A stretch of 64,000 nucleotides of DNA from Neobacillus sp. OS1-2 (lineage in GTDB: Bacteria > Bacillota > Bacilli > Bacillales > Cytobacillaceae). Positions 1 to 9,220 of the stretch are shown in pieces; the first letter of the stretch is position 1, and each line of letters begins with the position of its first letter. The notes under the pieces are model-generated. The model did not search any database. It worked only from the letters and a program-made list of their open reading frames with translations, and was not told where the DNA came from. The position numbers and the translations under genes were made by a program. The DNA lies in contig NZ_CP133265.1 in assembly GCF_030915505.1 (NCBI RefSeq), positions 1,550,001 to 1,614,000 on the forward strand, in the 5' to 3' direction.

Positions 1-1820
1 TGAGCTGTCTGCGACTCCAACGTTTGAAAGGGTTTGAAAATTAGCGGAATCTCTTCCTCTTCCATCCCCGCACCTGTATCGCGAACGGAAATCTCAATCA
101 TTCCATTTTGTGCTTCAGCTACTATTTGAACAACACCATTTTCAGTATGCTTAATAGCATTATCAAGTAAGTTGCTGATAATTTGGACAACACGGCTTTC
201 ATCCGCAAGCGCATAAGGAAGCTTCTCAGGTACCTGATTTTCCAGCTGAATATTTCGATCCGTCGCCAGAAAAGAATAGATTTGCAGATTGACGTCAATC
301 GTTGAACGGATATCGACCGGTTCTAAGTGAATGGTCAATTCTCCTTCTTGTAGCTTTGAAAAATCTAAAATATCATACACTAACTGTGAAAGTCTGTCTG
401 TAATCGTGGTAATCAATTGCAGCCGTTCCCGATGGCCCTCCGTTAATGGATGATCCGGATCATTCAGAATAGAACGTGAGATATTCATAATGCCATGCAG
501 CGGCGATTTAAACTCATGGGAGGTTCTAGCAAGAAACTCATCCTTCATTTTATCCGCTTTAAGAAGCCGGACAGAGAGCTCTTTGTTTTTCTGAAAGGCA
601 TTTGAAAACCGCCATGACATAAACAACGCCAGCATGATTAAAAACAGGAACGGTTCAAAGGGAATCACCTTATATACCCGTACAGCAAAATAGGAATAGG
701 CCGTTTGAGTGAGTGCATAGGCGATTAAAGCTACCGCAGCCACCGCAAGATAAATGCTGCCCTCTATTCGATGGAGAGCTGCTAATACGAAAACATAGGT
801 AACATATAATAATGTCAACGTGATATATCCTGATATAATCGGTAAAAACACGCCTGTATAAAGATGAGTAAGAAAGACGAGCGCCAATAGACTCATGATG
901 GATCCAGCAATCAAGCCAATTTGAATGATAACTCGTGTACAATACGACTGAAATGCTGTATAGACGAAAAGGACCATCCCCATCCCCGTGCCGATAGAAG
1001 ATAAAATCTGTATTCGATAATATAACCAAAATGGAAGCTTGGGGAATAGGTCAAAGATGACTCTTTCGCCACTTACTGCCGCAAACAGTGCCGAACAAAT
1101 ACAGACCAGTCCGAAAATAATCAAGGAAGTGTCTTCCTTACGCTGTGAATATAACCCGACGAAATACAGACCCATAATCAGAAAGGAAACAACGATAATC
1201 CAATCATGGGAGAGTGCCTGATTGTCTAGAGCAGAAATTTGCTTGGCAGAACCTAGATAGAGTGGTCCGTTAATCCCACCGCTTCCCCGTAAGTCATAAT
1301 TGGCCACTTGAACAATGAGTTCATTCCAACCCGGCTGTAAGTTGATATAGCTTGTATAAGGCTTATTCCTTGCTACATAGCCACCTTTTTCTGCCGGCTT
1401 TCCACTCTCTCCAATGGTTTTCCCATTCAGCATAATCCGATTGGCTACTTGTATTGAAGATAATTTCAAACCATAAACTTGATTGGTATCCTTTACTTTT
1501 ACATGCAAGCGATAAGTTGCCACACCCAGCGACTTCATCTCGTGATTAAATTTCCCCGGCACTTTGATCATATCTCGATTTAATTTTCTTCCATTAGAAT
1601 CAAAATCATCATGGAACAAAAGCTGATGGGGGTAAAACTCCCACTCGCCATTTAACGGAACAGGCTGGTCCGTAGAGAAATCCCAGGAGGAAAGTTGTAA
1701 ATACCCTTCTGCTGCTTTTGGAGTTTGTTTCGTATGATCGGTAAAAGCAAAATAGAGAACGAAACAAATCAAAACGAATATCAAGAAGGTAATGGCAATG
1801 GATTGGATCTTTTTTCTCAT
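1..1820 (-). CDS. Sensor histidine kinase with 7TM-DISM input domain (3' end outside window)
   Basis: The reading frame is open from the ATG at 1820 to the window edge, about 606 codons without the stop. It shows an N-terminal membrane segment, an extracellular carbohydrate-binding-like domain (about residues 35-190), a multi-helix membrane block (about 205-400), a HisKA segment with the phospho-acceptor histidine in SHEFKSPLHG (near residue 436), and the start of a HATPase domain with DNAIKHTENG and a DTGAG box. This order is that of 7TMR-DISM kinases, which sense extracellular ligands and phosphorylate a partner regulator. The gene begins 12 bases after the response regulator ends, so the two form an operon and are very likely partners. 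The ligand is not predictable. An ATP-binding C-terminus, possibly with further domains, lies beyond position 1. Confidence 0.9.
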   Translation of the reverse strand, partial: MRKKIQSIAITFLIFVLICFVLYFAFTDHTKQTPKAAEGYLQLSSWDFSTDQPVPLNGEWEFYPHQLLFHDDFDSNGRKLNRDMIKVPGKFNHEMKSLGVATYRLHVKVKDTNQVYGLKLSSIQVANRIMLNGKTIGESGKPAEKGGYVARNKPYTSYINLQPGWNELIVQVANYDLRGSGGINGPLYLGSAKQISALDNQALSHDWIIVVSFLIMGLYFVGLYSQRKEDTSLIIFGLVCICSALFAAVSGERVIFDLFPKLPFWLYYRIQILSSIGTGMGMVLFVYTAFQSYCTRVIIQIGLIAGSIMSLLALVFLTHLYTGVFLPIISGYITLTLLYVTYVFVLAALHRIEGSIYLAVAAVALIAYALTQTAYSYFAVRVYKVIPFEPFLFLIMLALFMSWRFSNAFQKNKELSVRLLKADKMKDEFLARTSHEFKSPLHGIMNISRSILNDPDHPLTEGHRERLQLITTITDRLSQLVYDILDFSKLQEGELTIHLEPVDIRSTIDVNLQIYSFLATDRNIQLENQVPEKLPYALADESRVVQIISNLLDNAIKHTENGVVQIVAEAQNGMIEISVRDTGAGMEEEEIPLIFKPFQTLESQTA

Positions 1821-1831
1821 ACATACCTCTT

Positions 1832-2962
1832 TTAATGTAAAGTTACGTTCAGATGCTTCAATAACTGAACCGTTTCTTGTTCTAATTCAATTCCCAGTTC
1901 ATGAATCGTTTGTTCCAATTTCCTATATACCACAATGGCCGCATTCCGCCTGCCTAATTCTATATATATCCGCATCAATTCCCGGGCATATTTTTCAGAA
2001 TCAGGGATCATCGTCAATATACACTGTAAACTTTCTTCTGCCAGCGTCAGATTTCGGTCTTTGAAATATTCATAACGCCGAATCACCGCACGAATATACA
2101 GATTCTTTAACTCAATTTGCCTAGAGACTCCCCACTGATAACCAGAACTCTCCATATAGTCTCCTTTATATAGAGAATGGATTTGTTGAAAAAGGGTTTC
2201 ATCAAAGTCCCCGTTTGCATGTAGGTCTAGCAATTTCTCCCTCACTAGTTGCTCGTCACTTTTTACACCGTTTGCTGCAAAGGCAAATCCTTTTCCGATT
2301 TTATTTATTTCCACCTGAAGCCCAGACTCTTTTAAACTCTTTCGCAAGTACGACAAACACGTATATAAATACCCTTTTGCCTTCTTCAAATCATGCTCAG
2401 GCCAAATAGCTTCAATGATACTATCTGTATCGACAGGTTGATCAAGATGATGAACCAAAAAGGCACACACTTCTTTCTCCTTTTTTGTTTTCCATGATAG
2501 TGTCCGTTTCTGATCACCAGGCAAATGGAGATAAAGGCCTCCCATACACTGGATAGGAGGGTGGACTATCTCATTCTGAGATTGGCGCTGTTCTATGATG
2601 ATAGGCCGGATACGTGAAATACATAGCTGCAATCGTTCCGGTGTAACTGGTTTTAATAAATAATCATTCGATTGAATTTCAAATGCCTCAACAGCATATT
2701 CTGAATAGGCCGTTACAAATACCACCATTAATTGCGGGTTAATTGACTTCATTTTTCTCGCAACCTCTGTCCCCTTAAGGCCTGGCATATCAATATCAAG
2801 GAAAACAAGATCAATCCCATTCCCTTCAAAGGCCTGTAACGCCTGGAATGGATCTGTAAAACGTCCAACAATCGCTACATTTTCATTCTGTTGTAATAAT
2901 ATTTCTAATAGATCAAGTGCATCTTCTTCATCATCAATGAGCATCACACGTAACACGTACAT
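1832..2962 (-). CDS. Response regulator with winged-helix and bacterial transcriptional activator (BTAD) domain
   Basis: A receiver domain fills residues 1-120: the acidic pair is in LIDDEEDA, the phospho-acceptor Asp in FLDIDMPG and the conserved Lys in LLKPVTPE. A winged-helix segment follows (about 150-235), then a C-terminal helical repeat region (about 240-376) of the SARP/BTAD kind. This architecture pairs with 7TM-DISM kinases in Bacillaceae, and the kinase gene follows directly. The ATG at 2962 sits only two bases from AAGGGGAA; the GTG at 2956 has better spacing and may be the true start. Targets are unknown. Confidence 0.88.
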   Translation of the reverse strand: MYVLRVMLIDDEEDALDLLEILLQQNENVAIVGRFTDPFQALQAFEGNGIDLVFLDIDMPGLKGTEVARKMKSINPQLMVVFVTAYSEYAVEAFEIQSNDYLLKPVTPERLQLCISRIRPIIIEQRQSQNEIVHPPIQCMGGLYLHLPGDQKRTLSWKTKKEKEVCAFLVHHLDQPVDTDSIIEAIWPEHDLKKAKGYLYTCLSYLRKSLKESGLQVEINKIGKGFAFAANGVKSDEQLVREKLLDLHANGDFDETLFQQIHSLYKGDYMESSGYQWGVSRQIELKNLYIRAVIRRYEYFKDRNLTLAEESLQCILTMIPDSEKYARELMRIYIELGRRNAAIVVYRKLEQTIHELGIELEQETVQLLKHLNVTLH

Positions 2963-3199
2963 TTCCCCTTAATCAGGCTTCCATGTTATAAAACTGGAAA
3001 TCTAAAAATGAATCCATAGGCATCTAGTAAAATTCTAAGCCCTATACCTAACAATCCGTTCGTTCAATAGCTTTGTTATTATAGACTCAATAAAAAAATT
3101 CGTAAATATTATTTTATTGGAAAACCAGTATGTGTTTCTCTACCCTATATTGCGGAATATTCACTAAATTCGAATCTTTTGTAAAACACTTTACAGAAT

Positions 3200-3877
3200 T
3201 CAATCGTGTTTGGAATTAAACTTATCATAGGTTAAAAGTTTAAAGGCGTTTATGGAGTGAATCAGGTATTGTTTATTTACTTTACTAATTAAGCCCTTTT
3301 CTTGTAAATAAAGCATGACATTGGAGACGCTTACTCTCGAGGAGCCAACGACCTGGGAAAGTTCTTGATGGGTAAAGGGTATGGCAATCAAAACACCATC
3401 GCCCGAGCTTTCGCCATATGTTTCAGCCAATTGTGCCAGCACAAACATGACACGTTCTTCAATGTTTGAAAAACTCATTAGGTGTGTTTGCACAAGCAAG
3501 GCGTTTTGTTTTTGGCTCATGGATTGCAGCACTTGTTCAAATAGGTCTGGAGTTCCTCTAACAATTTCTCGGAATGGTGCATGGGGAATTCGAATGACTT
3601 CTATGTCTGTTGAGGCAGCAGCACAATACGGATAGGTTTCACCAGACCAAACATTGCATTCACCCATGATAGAATTCGACCCTATTACAAACAAATGCCG
3701 TTCTTCACCAGAAGGGGACAACAGGTACGCCCTTACTCGTCCAGTTAGGATTAAATAAATATCCGACAAAGCCTGATGCTCCATAAAAAGGCAGGTACCC
3801 TTAGGGTAGAATTTTTTCGTTCCATGCTGCTTAAAAAGTTCAGGATCCCAATTTCCATGTTCCACCCATATATTCAT
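3200..3877 (-). CDS. Crp/Fnr family transcriptional regulator
   Basis: The 225-residue product has an N-terminal cyclic-nucleotide-binding-type beta roll (about 20-130, with the GRVRAYLLSPSGEER stretch) and a C-terminal winged helix whose recognition segment is FTHQELSQVVGSSRVSVSNV (about 168-187). No cysteine cluster for an Fe-S centre is seen at the N-terminus, so it is not an obvious oxygen-sensing Fnr. It is transcribed away from the aminotransferase operon, with only 59 bases between the two starts, so it may control that operon. The ligand is unknown. Confidence 0.88.
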   Translation of the reverse strand: MNIWVEHGNWDPELFKQHGTKKFYPKGTCLFMEHQALSDIYLILTGRVRAYLLSPSGEERHLFVIGSNSIMGECNVWSGETYPYCAAASTDIEVIRIPHAPFREIVRGTPDLFEQVLQSMSQKQNALLVQTHLMSFSNIEERVMFVLAQLAETYGESSGDGVLIAIPFTHQELSQVVGSSRVSVSNVMLYLQEKGLISKVNKQYLIHSINAFKLLTYDKFNSKHD

Positions 3878-3936
3878 TTGTACACGCCTCCTTTAACCTA
3901 AAGAAATTGATATTTTTATAGAAAGGAAGAAAGTCG

Positions 3937-5079
3937 ATGAGTCATCCTTTTAAAGAACAAAGAAAACTTTTCCCAACACTTACGAATACCATTCATTTAT
4001 CCAGTTGCTCACAAAGCGCGATCAGCTTGCCAGTGAAAGATGCGATAAATCGTTACGTGGAAAGCTGGACTGAAAACGGCATGGATTGGAATGGCTGGAT
4101 GGAGCGTGTTCAAGATGCAAAAAATGAATTTGCCGCACTAATCAATGCAGATCCAGAAGAGATCGCTGTATTATCTAGTGTTTCGGACGCCGCCTCCGCA
4201 TTCGCAAGTGCACTTTCCTTTACATCCGATCGAAATAAAGTAGTGACAACAGATATTGATTTTCCTTGCATTGGACATGTTTGGCTTTCTCACAAAAAGA
4301 GAAATGCTCAAGTGACCTTTGTACCTGCTGATGAGAATCATACAATCCCATTTGAAGCCTATGAAAAAGCAATTGATACCAACACGCTTGTCACGTCCAT
4401 CGCACATGTATCTTATTATAACGGCTTCAAGCAAAATTTGAAATCGCTCTCCTCCCTTGCACATAGCAATGGATCATTCTTATTTGTCGATGCCTACCAG
4501 TCGGCGGGAAGCGTTCCGATTGACGTCAAAGACAGCCATATCGATGCCCTTGTTGCGGGAGCCCAGAAGTTTTTACTAGGAGTTCCGGGAATCGCCTTTA
4601 TGTATATAAGAAAAGAACTCGCCAATCAATTAGAGCCCCTGACAACCGGATGGTTTAGCCGGCAAAATCCCTTTGCCTTTACCAATCAAATTTTGGACTA
4701 CGCGGACGGTACCAGGAGATTTGATACCGGTACACCACCCATGATCAATGCCTATGCAGCACATGCGGGAATTTCACTCTTAAATGATATTGGCATCAAA
4801 CCGATTGAAACCTATCTAGAACATTTATCTAGCGTTTGTATAGCTACAGCGCAAAAACATGGATTGGAGATCGCAAGTCCTTTAGATATTCAGCAAAAAG
4901 GAAGTACTACCGCCATACGGGTTAAAAATGCCGGCTTTTTGGAAGGTCACTTGAAGTCCCAAGGAATGATTGTATCCGCCCGTAATGATGTGCTTAGAAT
5001 TGCTCCGCATTTCTACAACACAGAAGAAGAAGTGGTCCAAACCATTGAGGCGATTGCCCATGCTCTTATTACAAAGTAA
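3937..5079 (+). CDS. Aminotransferase class V (PLP-dependent) family protein
   Basis: This 380-residue protein has the fold-type I layout of class V aminotransferases and cysteine desulfurases. The PLP-binding region FVDAYQSAGSVPIDV (about residues 185-199) is followed by the Schiff-base lysine in AGAQKFLLG (near 210). No catalytic cysteine loop typical of NifS/SufS is evident, so a desulfurase is unlikely. The start has the ribosome site GAAAGGAAGAAAG. It heads an operon with a YitT protein (20-bp overlap) and an amino acid permease (4-bp overlap), which suggests a role in amino acid use; the substrate is not predictable. Confidence 0.85.
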   Translation: MSHPFKEQRKLFPTLTNTIHLSSCSQSAISLPVKDAINRYVESWTENGMDWNGWMERVQDAKNEFAALINADPEEIAVLSSVSDAASAFASALSFTSDRNKVVTTDIDFPCIGHVWLSHKKRNAQVTFVPADENHTIPFEAYEKAIDTNTLVTSIAHVSYYNGFKQNLKSLSSLAHSNGSFLFVDAYQSAGSVPIDVKDSHIDALVAGAQKFLLGVPGIAFMYIRKELANQLEPLTTGWFSRQNPFAFTNQILDYADGTRRFDTGTPPMINAYAAHAGISLLNDIGIKPIETYLEHLSSVCIATAQKHGLEIASPLDIQQKGSTTAIRVKNAGFLEGHLKSQGMIVSARNDVLRIAPHFYNTEEEVVQTIEAIAHALITK

Positions 5080-5665
5080 AAAGATAGCAGCGATTCTACT
5101 CGGAACCTTCCTTGTAGCTGCTGCTTACTATGTTTTTCAAAAACCAAATGGGATTACAGCACCAGGATTAGGGGGAATTGCCGTTATAGTGGCGAACGTC
5201 CTGCATTCTCCCTTAGGACTAATCTATTTTGTACTCAATATTCCTATATTTTTAATCGGATACCGTTCCATCGGTTCCTCTTTTGCTTTCTTTAGTCTAA
5301 TTGGAATGGGGGCACTCTCTCTCTTCTTAGCCATTTTATCGACAATCCCCACCCTTCCTTCACCGATAGTCGGTTGTATTTTAGGCGGGGTTCTCTCTGG
5401 GATTGGTATTGGCATCGTGATTCAAGCTGGCGCAACCACCGGTGGGCTTGATATTGCCAGTGTCGTGATTGCCAAGCATTTCCCCTTCATCACGATTGGA
5501 AAGACAATGATGGTCGTTAATGGCTTTGTCCTTTTTTTAACCTTTTTAACAGACGGATTTGATCATACGGTTCTTACTTTTATTAGCATTATCATTGCAG
5601 GAAAAAGCGTGGATTCATCGATATCCTTAATTCAACGATACAAAAATGAGGAGGCCAGTTTATGA
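5060..5665 (+). CDS. YitT family membrane protein
   Basis: The ATG at 5060 is preceded by GAGG nine bases upstream and overlaps the end of the aminotransferase gene by 20 bases; earlier in-frame starts would lie deep in that gene. The 201-residue product has five or six hydrophobic segments and motifs seen in YitT/DUF161 membrane proteins, such as FQKPNGITAPGLGGIA and QAGATTGGLDIASVVIAKHF. The cytoplasmic C-terminal domain common in longer YitT proteins is missing, so it is the short form. Function in the family is not well established. Tight coupling to an aminotransferase and a permease suggests transport or export of a related metabolite. Confidence 0.8.
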   Translation: MLLLQSKKIAAILLGTFLVAAAYYVFQKPNGITAPGLGGIAVIVANVLHSPLGLIYFVLNIPIFLIGYRSIGSSFAFFSLIGMGALSLFLAILSTIPTLPSPIVGCILGGVLSGIGIGIVIQAGATTGGLDIASVVIAKHFPFITIGKTMMVVNGFVLFLTFLTDGFDHTVLTFISIIIAGKSVDSSISLIQRYKNEEASL

Positions 5666-7059
5666 AGGATCATTTAATCAAGCAAGAAGAAGGGTTGCAA
5701 CGGGCCCTTACTGACCGACAACTAACGATGATTGCCATTGGTGGAGCAATAGGAACCGGATTGTTTATGGGAAGTGGAATTGCGATTGGCTATGCAGGTC
5801 CGGGTGTACTGATTAGCTATGTCATTACTGCGTGCATTGCTGTGATCATGATGTTCAGTCTATCTGAAATGGCCGTCGTACACCCTACAGCTGGCTCATT
5901 TGGTACCTATGCGGAAATGTATCTCAATTCCTGGGTAGGGTTCTTAGTTCGGTATACGTATTGGGCTGCCCAAGTGATTGCCATCGGGAGCGAAGCTGTA
6001 GCGGTAGGAATTTATATGCAATATTGGTTCCCCTCGATCCCTGTTTGGCTTTGGGCACTGGGATTTGGCGCCATTATCCTCTATGTAAACAGCCGTTCTG
6101 TAGGGAATTTTGGAACAATTGAATATTGGTTTGCGATGATTAAAGTCGTGGCCATTGTTCTCTTTATCATTTTCGGAATCACCGTCGTATTTGGCATTGG
6201 ACATTCCGAATCCGTAGGTTTTAGCCATTATACAGACAACCAAGGTTTCTTTCCACATGGGTTTAAGGGGGTGTGGATGGGTGTGCTGATGGCCATTTTC
6301 TCCTTTTACGGAGTAGAAATTATTGCCGTTACCGCCGGTGAGTCAAAGAACCCACAAAAGGCCGTTCCAAAAGCCATGAAAACGATGATTATCCGATTAT
6401 TCCTCTTCTATATCTTGTCGTTGGCCATTATTCTTGCCATCGTCCCTTGGGCACATGCCGGTGCACAAGTAGTGGAACAGAGCCCGTTTGTAAAAGTATT
6501 CGAAAGCTCTGGCATTCGGTATGCAGCCGGAATTATGAACTTTGTCGTATTAACAGCTGCGTTATCAAGTATGAACACAAACCTATATCTCACATCACGA
6601 ATGCTTTTCTCCTTATCACGCGGCCGCTACGCTCCCAAGGCTTTAGGAAATTTAAGCAAAACGGGAACCCCTGTGAATGCAATCTTAGCGTCTAGCGGAG
6701 GCGTCTTGATCGCCAGTCTAGTTTCCTATTTTAGTCCCATGGCTTTTAATTATCTTTTTGGGGTTGCCCTATTTGGCGGCATCCTCGTATGGATTATCAT
6801 TCTAGTAAGCCACTTGAACTTTAGAAAAACGGTCCATTTGCATCACCCGGAACCACTGCCTGTAAAAGCCCCCTTGTTTCCATTATTGCAGTGGATTGGG
6901 ATTATTTTATTAAGTGCCATTCTAATTACGATGGCCTTTTCCCCAGACTTCCGAGTCGCATGGATCGTGGGAGTGCCTTTTATTATCGTCGTGAGCATCA
7001 TCTTCTTCCTACGCCGGAAAACAATGCCGGCCGTAATCGACAATCAGGTAAAATTCTAA
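5662..7059 (+). CDS. Amino acid permease (APC superfamily)
   Basis: The 465-residue protein has about twelve membrane segments. Its first contains IGGAIGTGLFMGSG, the substrate-binding glycine-rich motif of the amino acid/GABA/proline permease group, followed by the conserved SEMAVVHPTAGSFGTYAE region. It should import an amino acid with protons into the cytoplasm. The start overlaps the YitT stop by ATGA after an AGGAGG-like site, so the three genes are translated together. A strong terminator follows. The substrate cannot be told from sequence. Confidence 0.9.
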   Translation: MKDHLIKQEEGLQRALTDRQLTMIAIGGAIGTGLFMGSGIAIGYAGPGVLISYVITACIAVIMMFSLSEMAVVHPTAGSFGTYAEMYLNSWVGFLVRYTYWAAQVIAIGSEAVAVGIYMQYWFPSIPVWLWALGFGAIILYVNSRSVGNFGTIEYWFAMIKVVAIVLFIIFGITVVFGIGHSESVGFSHYTDNQGFFPHGFKGVWMGVLMAIFSFYGVEIIAVTAGESKNPQKAVPKAMKTMIIRLFLFYILSLAIILAIVPWAHAGAQVVEQSPFVKVFESSGIRYAAGIMNFVVLTAALSSMNTNLYLTSRMLFSLSRGRYAPKALGNLSKTGTPVNAILASSGGVLIASLVSYFSPMAFNYLFGVALFGGILVWIIILVSHLNFRKTVHLHHPEPLPVKAPLFPLLQWIGIILLSAILITMAFSPDFRVAWIVGVPFIIVVSIIFFLRRKTMPAVIDNQVKF

Positions 7060-7072
7060 AATCCAAATAAAT

Positions 7073-7115
7073 GGGTTCAGCCTCCTGCACATGCAGGAAA
7101 CTGAACCCTTTATTT
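7073..7115 (+). terminator. Rho-independent terminator of the aminotransferase-permease operon
   Basis: GGGTTCAG...TCCTGCA pairs with TGCAGGA...CTGAACCC, with a small internal mismatch, and is followed by a T-rich tail. It lies 14 bases after the permease stop. Confidence 0.85.
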
Positions 7116-7262
7116 TCTCTTTCATTCTATACAACTTTAAATAAGGATGGGTTTTGTGAGGCCAGGGGTGACAATTCTTCTACATCACCCAACTACGTGT
7201 TCGATGGAAGCAAAAGAAGCGTCCTCTTCTTCTTAAACTTTAGATGAGTGGGGGTCTGCTCC

Positions 7263-7676
7263 CTAAGGCAGATCATCTTTTCGTTCTTTTAAGATATCTT
7301 GAATAATTTCCATATGAAAGGCGGCCCATGCTTTTTCACGAAAGTGAAGAATCACGCCTATTATGAGGATGAAGAGATAAATAAAGCCAAAGGATACCCA
7401 AAGTAAACTTCCAAGTAAGTCAGTGATTTGCTTTGAAAACATCAGCAACAGCCAGGGAACAGAGGTTAAGAAGATGGGAATAAAGCCGGATCCGTTTTTC
7501 TCTTTGACCATTCGATAATAAATGAGTCTTAATGTACTGCTATCCAACGATTGATAAAGAGCCATAACTTCTTCTATTTCTGCGAACTCTTTCATATCTT
7601 TGACAGATTCTTTTTTATGTACGGTTTTTTGTAGTTGAAGATATACCTTGTGTGCATCCCCTCGGTATGAAAACAT
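7263..7676 (-). CDS. Hypothetical protein with two membrane segments
   Basis: I do not recognise this 137-residue protein. An N-terminal cytoplasmic part (1-62) is charged and helical, two hydrophobic segments follow (about 66-83 and 88-108), and the tail is charged. AAAAGGAG precedes the ATG by about 11 bases. Its upstream region holds one copy of the roughly 360-bp non-coding repeat described below. Confidence 0.6.
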   Translation of the reverse strand: MFSYRGDAHKVYLQLQKTVHKKESVKDMKEFAEIEEVMALYQSLDSSTLRLIYYRMVKEKNGSGFIPIFLTSVPWLLLMFSKQITDLLGSLLWVSFGFIYLFILIIGVILHFREKAWAAFHMEIIQDILKERKDDLP

Positions 7677-8202
7677 AATGCAAAGGGCTCCTTTTGGGAA
7701 ATTTTCCTAGTGTCGTAATAAGGATAGATTGCATCAGATTAGCGGTCTTTATACATTGAGGAGCTCGGGGACGTTTTCATGCTCTATTTTCCGCCTCCGA
7801 ACACGTTTTACATTTTACTCGTTACCAACAAACCCCTTCATGACAAACTTCGCACCCCAAAAGACTCGGAATCCCCGCTGTACCAGCAAAAGCAGCAAAT
7901 CCAATCAAACATTTGATTACCATGAAGTTTCCTACTTAATCGTTTGATTAAATGTCGCCAAAACCCTTATGCTAAGCGCACCCAGGCCAGTTTGACAGTA
8001 AAATTCCTGTCGATAATAGGTCTCAATTTTCGACAACCCTCTTCAATAGTAACGTATAAAAACCAGTATCCTACAAAAATTAGCACGTTTTGATACTAAT
8101 CAAACAATTGATTGAAACTACTCCCAACACCGATAAATAGAGGGTTTCTATTATTATATTCGTCGAAATATGTTACCCCGAAACACAACGACATGACTAG
8201 CT
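7677..8202. other. Intergenic region of 526 bp without a gene
   Basis: Short reading frames here show no ribosome site and no family resemblance. The right two thirds are occupied by repeat copy 1 (7840-8200). I see no RNA gene in the remaining left part. Confidence 0.6.
7840..8200. repeat. Dispersed non-coding repeat, copy 1
   Basis: This segment aligns along its whole length with 12370-12732. Conserved parts are three palindromes of the type AATCAAAC-TTTGATT (7903-7918, 7937-7950, 8097-8113), a stem made of TGTCGATAAT (8008-8017) and ATTTTCGACA (8026-8035), and the block AGTAACGTATAAAAACYAGTA. Neither copy has a conserved reading frame. Both copies lie upstream of one minus-strand gene and downstream of another. 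Confidence 0.75.
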
Positions 8203-8901
8203 TCATTCCTTTTCCATCTCAACGATTAACACATGTGATGTTTCATTTGCGTGCAGTGTGATAGTTTCCTCAACAATTTCCATGGCATCTCTAGCGTCTA
8301 AGGTGATGTCATGGATCGTTGAATTTCCTTCTATTTGAACAAGATAGGCTTGTCTTCCCGCTTTGACAGGGAAGCTAATTTCTTGGTCTTTGTCCAATTC
8401 TAATGTATAGATATTGGCGTCTTGATTGATTTTGATGGGAGCATTTCCGTTTACACTTGACACCATATGGAGCCATTGATTATGGCGATCCTCCGGACGA
8501 AAGCGATAATCTCCATAATTAGGTGTATGGCCACTTCGATCAGGCAGAATCCAGATTTGTAATAATCTTGCTGTGTCCTCGCCATTGTTCTGTTCACTAT
8601 GATAAACACCAGTTCCAGCACTCATATACTGAACCTGTCCCCGTGTAATAGTATTGGAATTTCCCATGCTATCTTCATGTGTAAGATGCCCGTTGACTAC
8701 ATACGAGATAATCTCCATATTTTGATGTGGATGCATCCCAAATCCCCTTTGGGCTTCAATTAAATCGTCATTGATGACACGTAACACACCAAAGTGGATA
8801 TTAGTAGGATTATAGTACTCGGCAAACGAAAAATGGAACTTACTCTTCAGCCAGCCAAGATTACTGCTCCCCATATTCTTGCTTTCCACTTTCCTCAACA
8901 T
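8203..8901 (-). CDS. Pirin family protein (YhhW-like)
   Basis: The 232-residue double-cupin protein has the pirin N-terminal motif (LGWLKSKFHFSFAEYYNP) and the metal-binding cupin residues HPHQNMEIISYV with the later HSEQNN. YhhW-type pirins can act as quercetin 2,3-dioxygenases; others are regulatory, so the reaction here is not certain. The ATG at 8901 is chosen because GGGAGTG lies at good distance before it and because it matches the usual pirin start; an upstream TTG at 8946 lacks a ribosome site. A TATAAT sequence sits just upstream. A candidate quinone-responsive operator lies at 8966-9013. Confidence 0.9.
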   Translation of the reverse strand: MLRKVESKNMGSSNLGWLKSKFHFSFAEYYNPTNIHFGVLRVINDDLIEAQRGFGMHPHQNMEIISYVVNGHLTHEDSMGNSNTITRGQVQYMSAGTGVYHSEQNNGEDTARLLQIWILPDRSGHTPNYGDYRFRPEDRHNQWLHMVSSVNGNAPIKINQDANIYTLELDKDQEISFPVKAGRQAYLVQIEGNSTIHDITLDARDAMEIVEETITLHANETSHVLIVEMEKE

Positions 8902-8965
8902 ACTACTATCACTCCCGTTATTATAGTATAAATCAGTAAAATTCAATCATTCTCAATAAAGGTGG

Positions 8966-9013
8966 ATATCTCGAAATTGAGCATTTCGAAACAATTACAT
9001 TTAATTCGAGATA
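8966..9013 (-). promoter_or_regulatory. Candidate MhqR-like operator upstream of the pirin gene
   Basis: TATCTCGAAATTGAG at 8967-8981 and AATTCGAGATA at 9003-9013 together form outer arms ATCTCGAA and TTCGAGAT. From memory this resembles the TATCTCGAA/TTCGAGATA palindrome bound by the MarR-type quinone sensor MhqR in Bacillus. Control by such a regulator is inference. Confidence 0.4.
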
Positions 9014-9053
9014 ATTATATTACCTATTCTAGCATAGTGTCAATGTGGAAATT

Positions 9054-9078
9054 GGTGTCAGGCACCAGAACCGTCCCC
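9054..9078. repeat. REP-like short repeat (GGTGTCAGGCACC plus GAACCGTCCCC)
   Basis: GGTG-TCAGG-CACC can fold as a small hairpin and is followed by AGAACCGTCCCC. Relatives of both halves recur in this window: GTGACAGGCACCGG at the ends of the small-peptide elements, and GAACCGTCCCC at 11376, 12768 and, modified, near 63930. Confidence 0.6.
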
Positions 9079-9220
9079 TTTGTTCTTCCATTAGGTAAGT
9101 TTAACTTCAGGCCTTAACTTCAGGATGACAAATAACTTTACCAAAATGTCATATATATATTGCATATTGCAAATTAAATCATATAATAAAGAGGAACAAG
9201 AAAAATGGAGGGGATTGGAA

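Noticed and set aside
670..1029. 119-codon frame on the minus strand
   Set aside because: It lies in a different frame from the sensor kinase, which is continuous across this segment and has clear family motifs.
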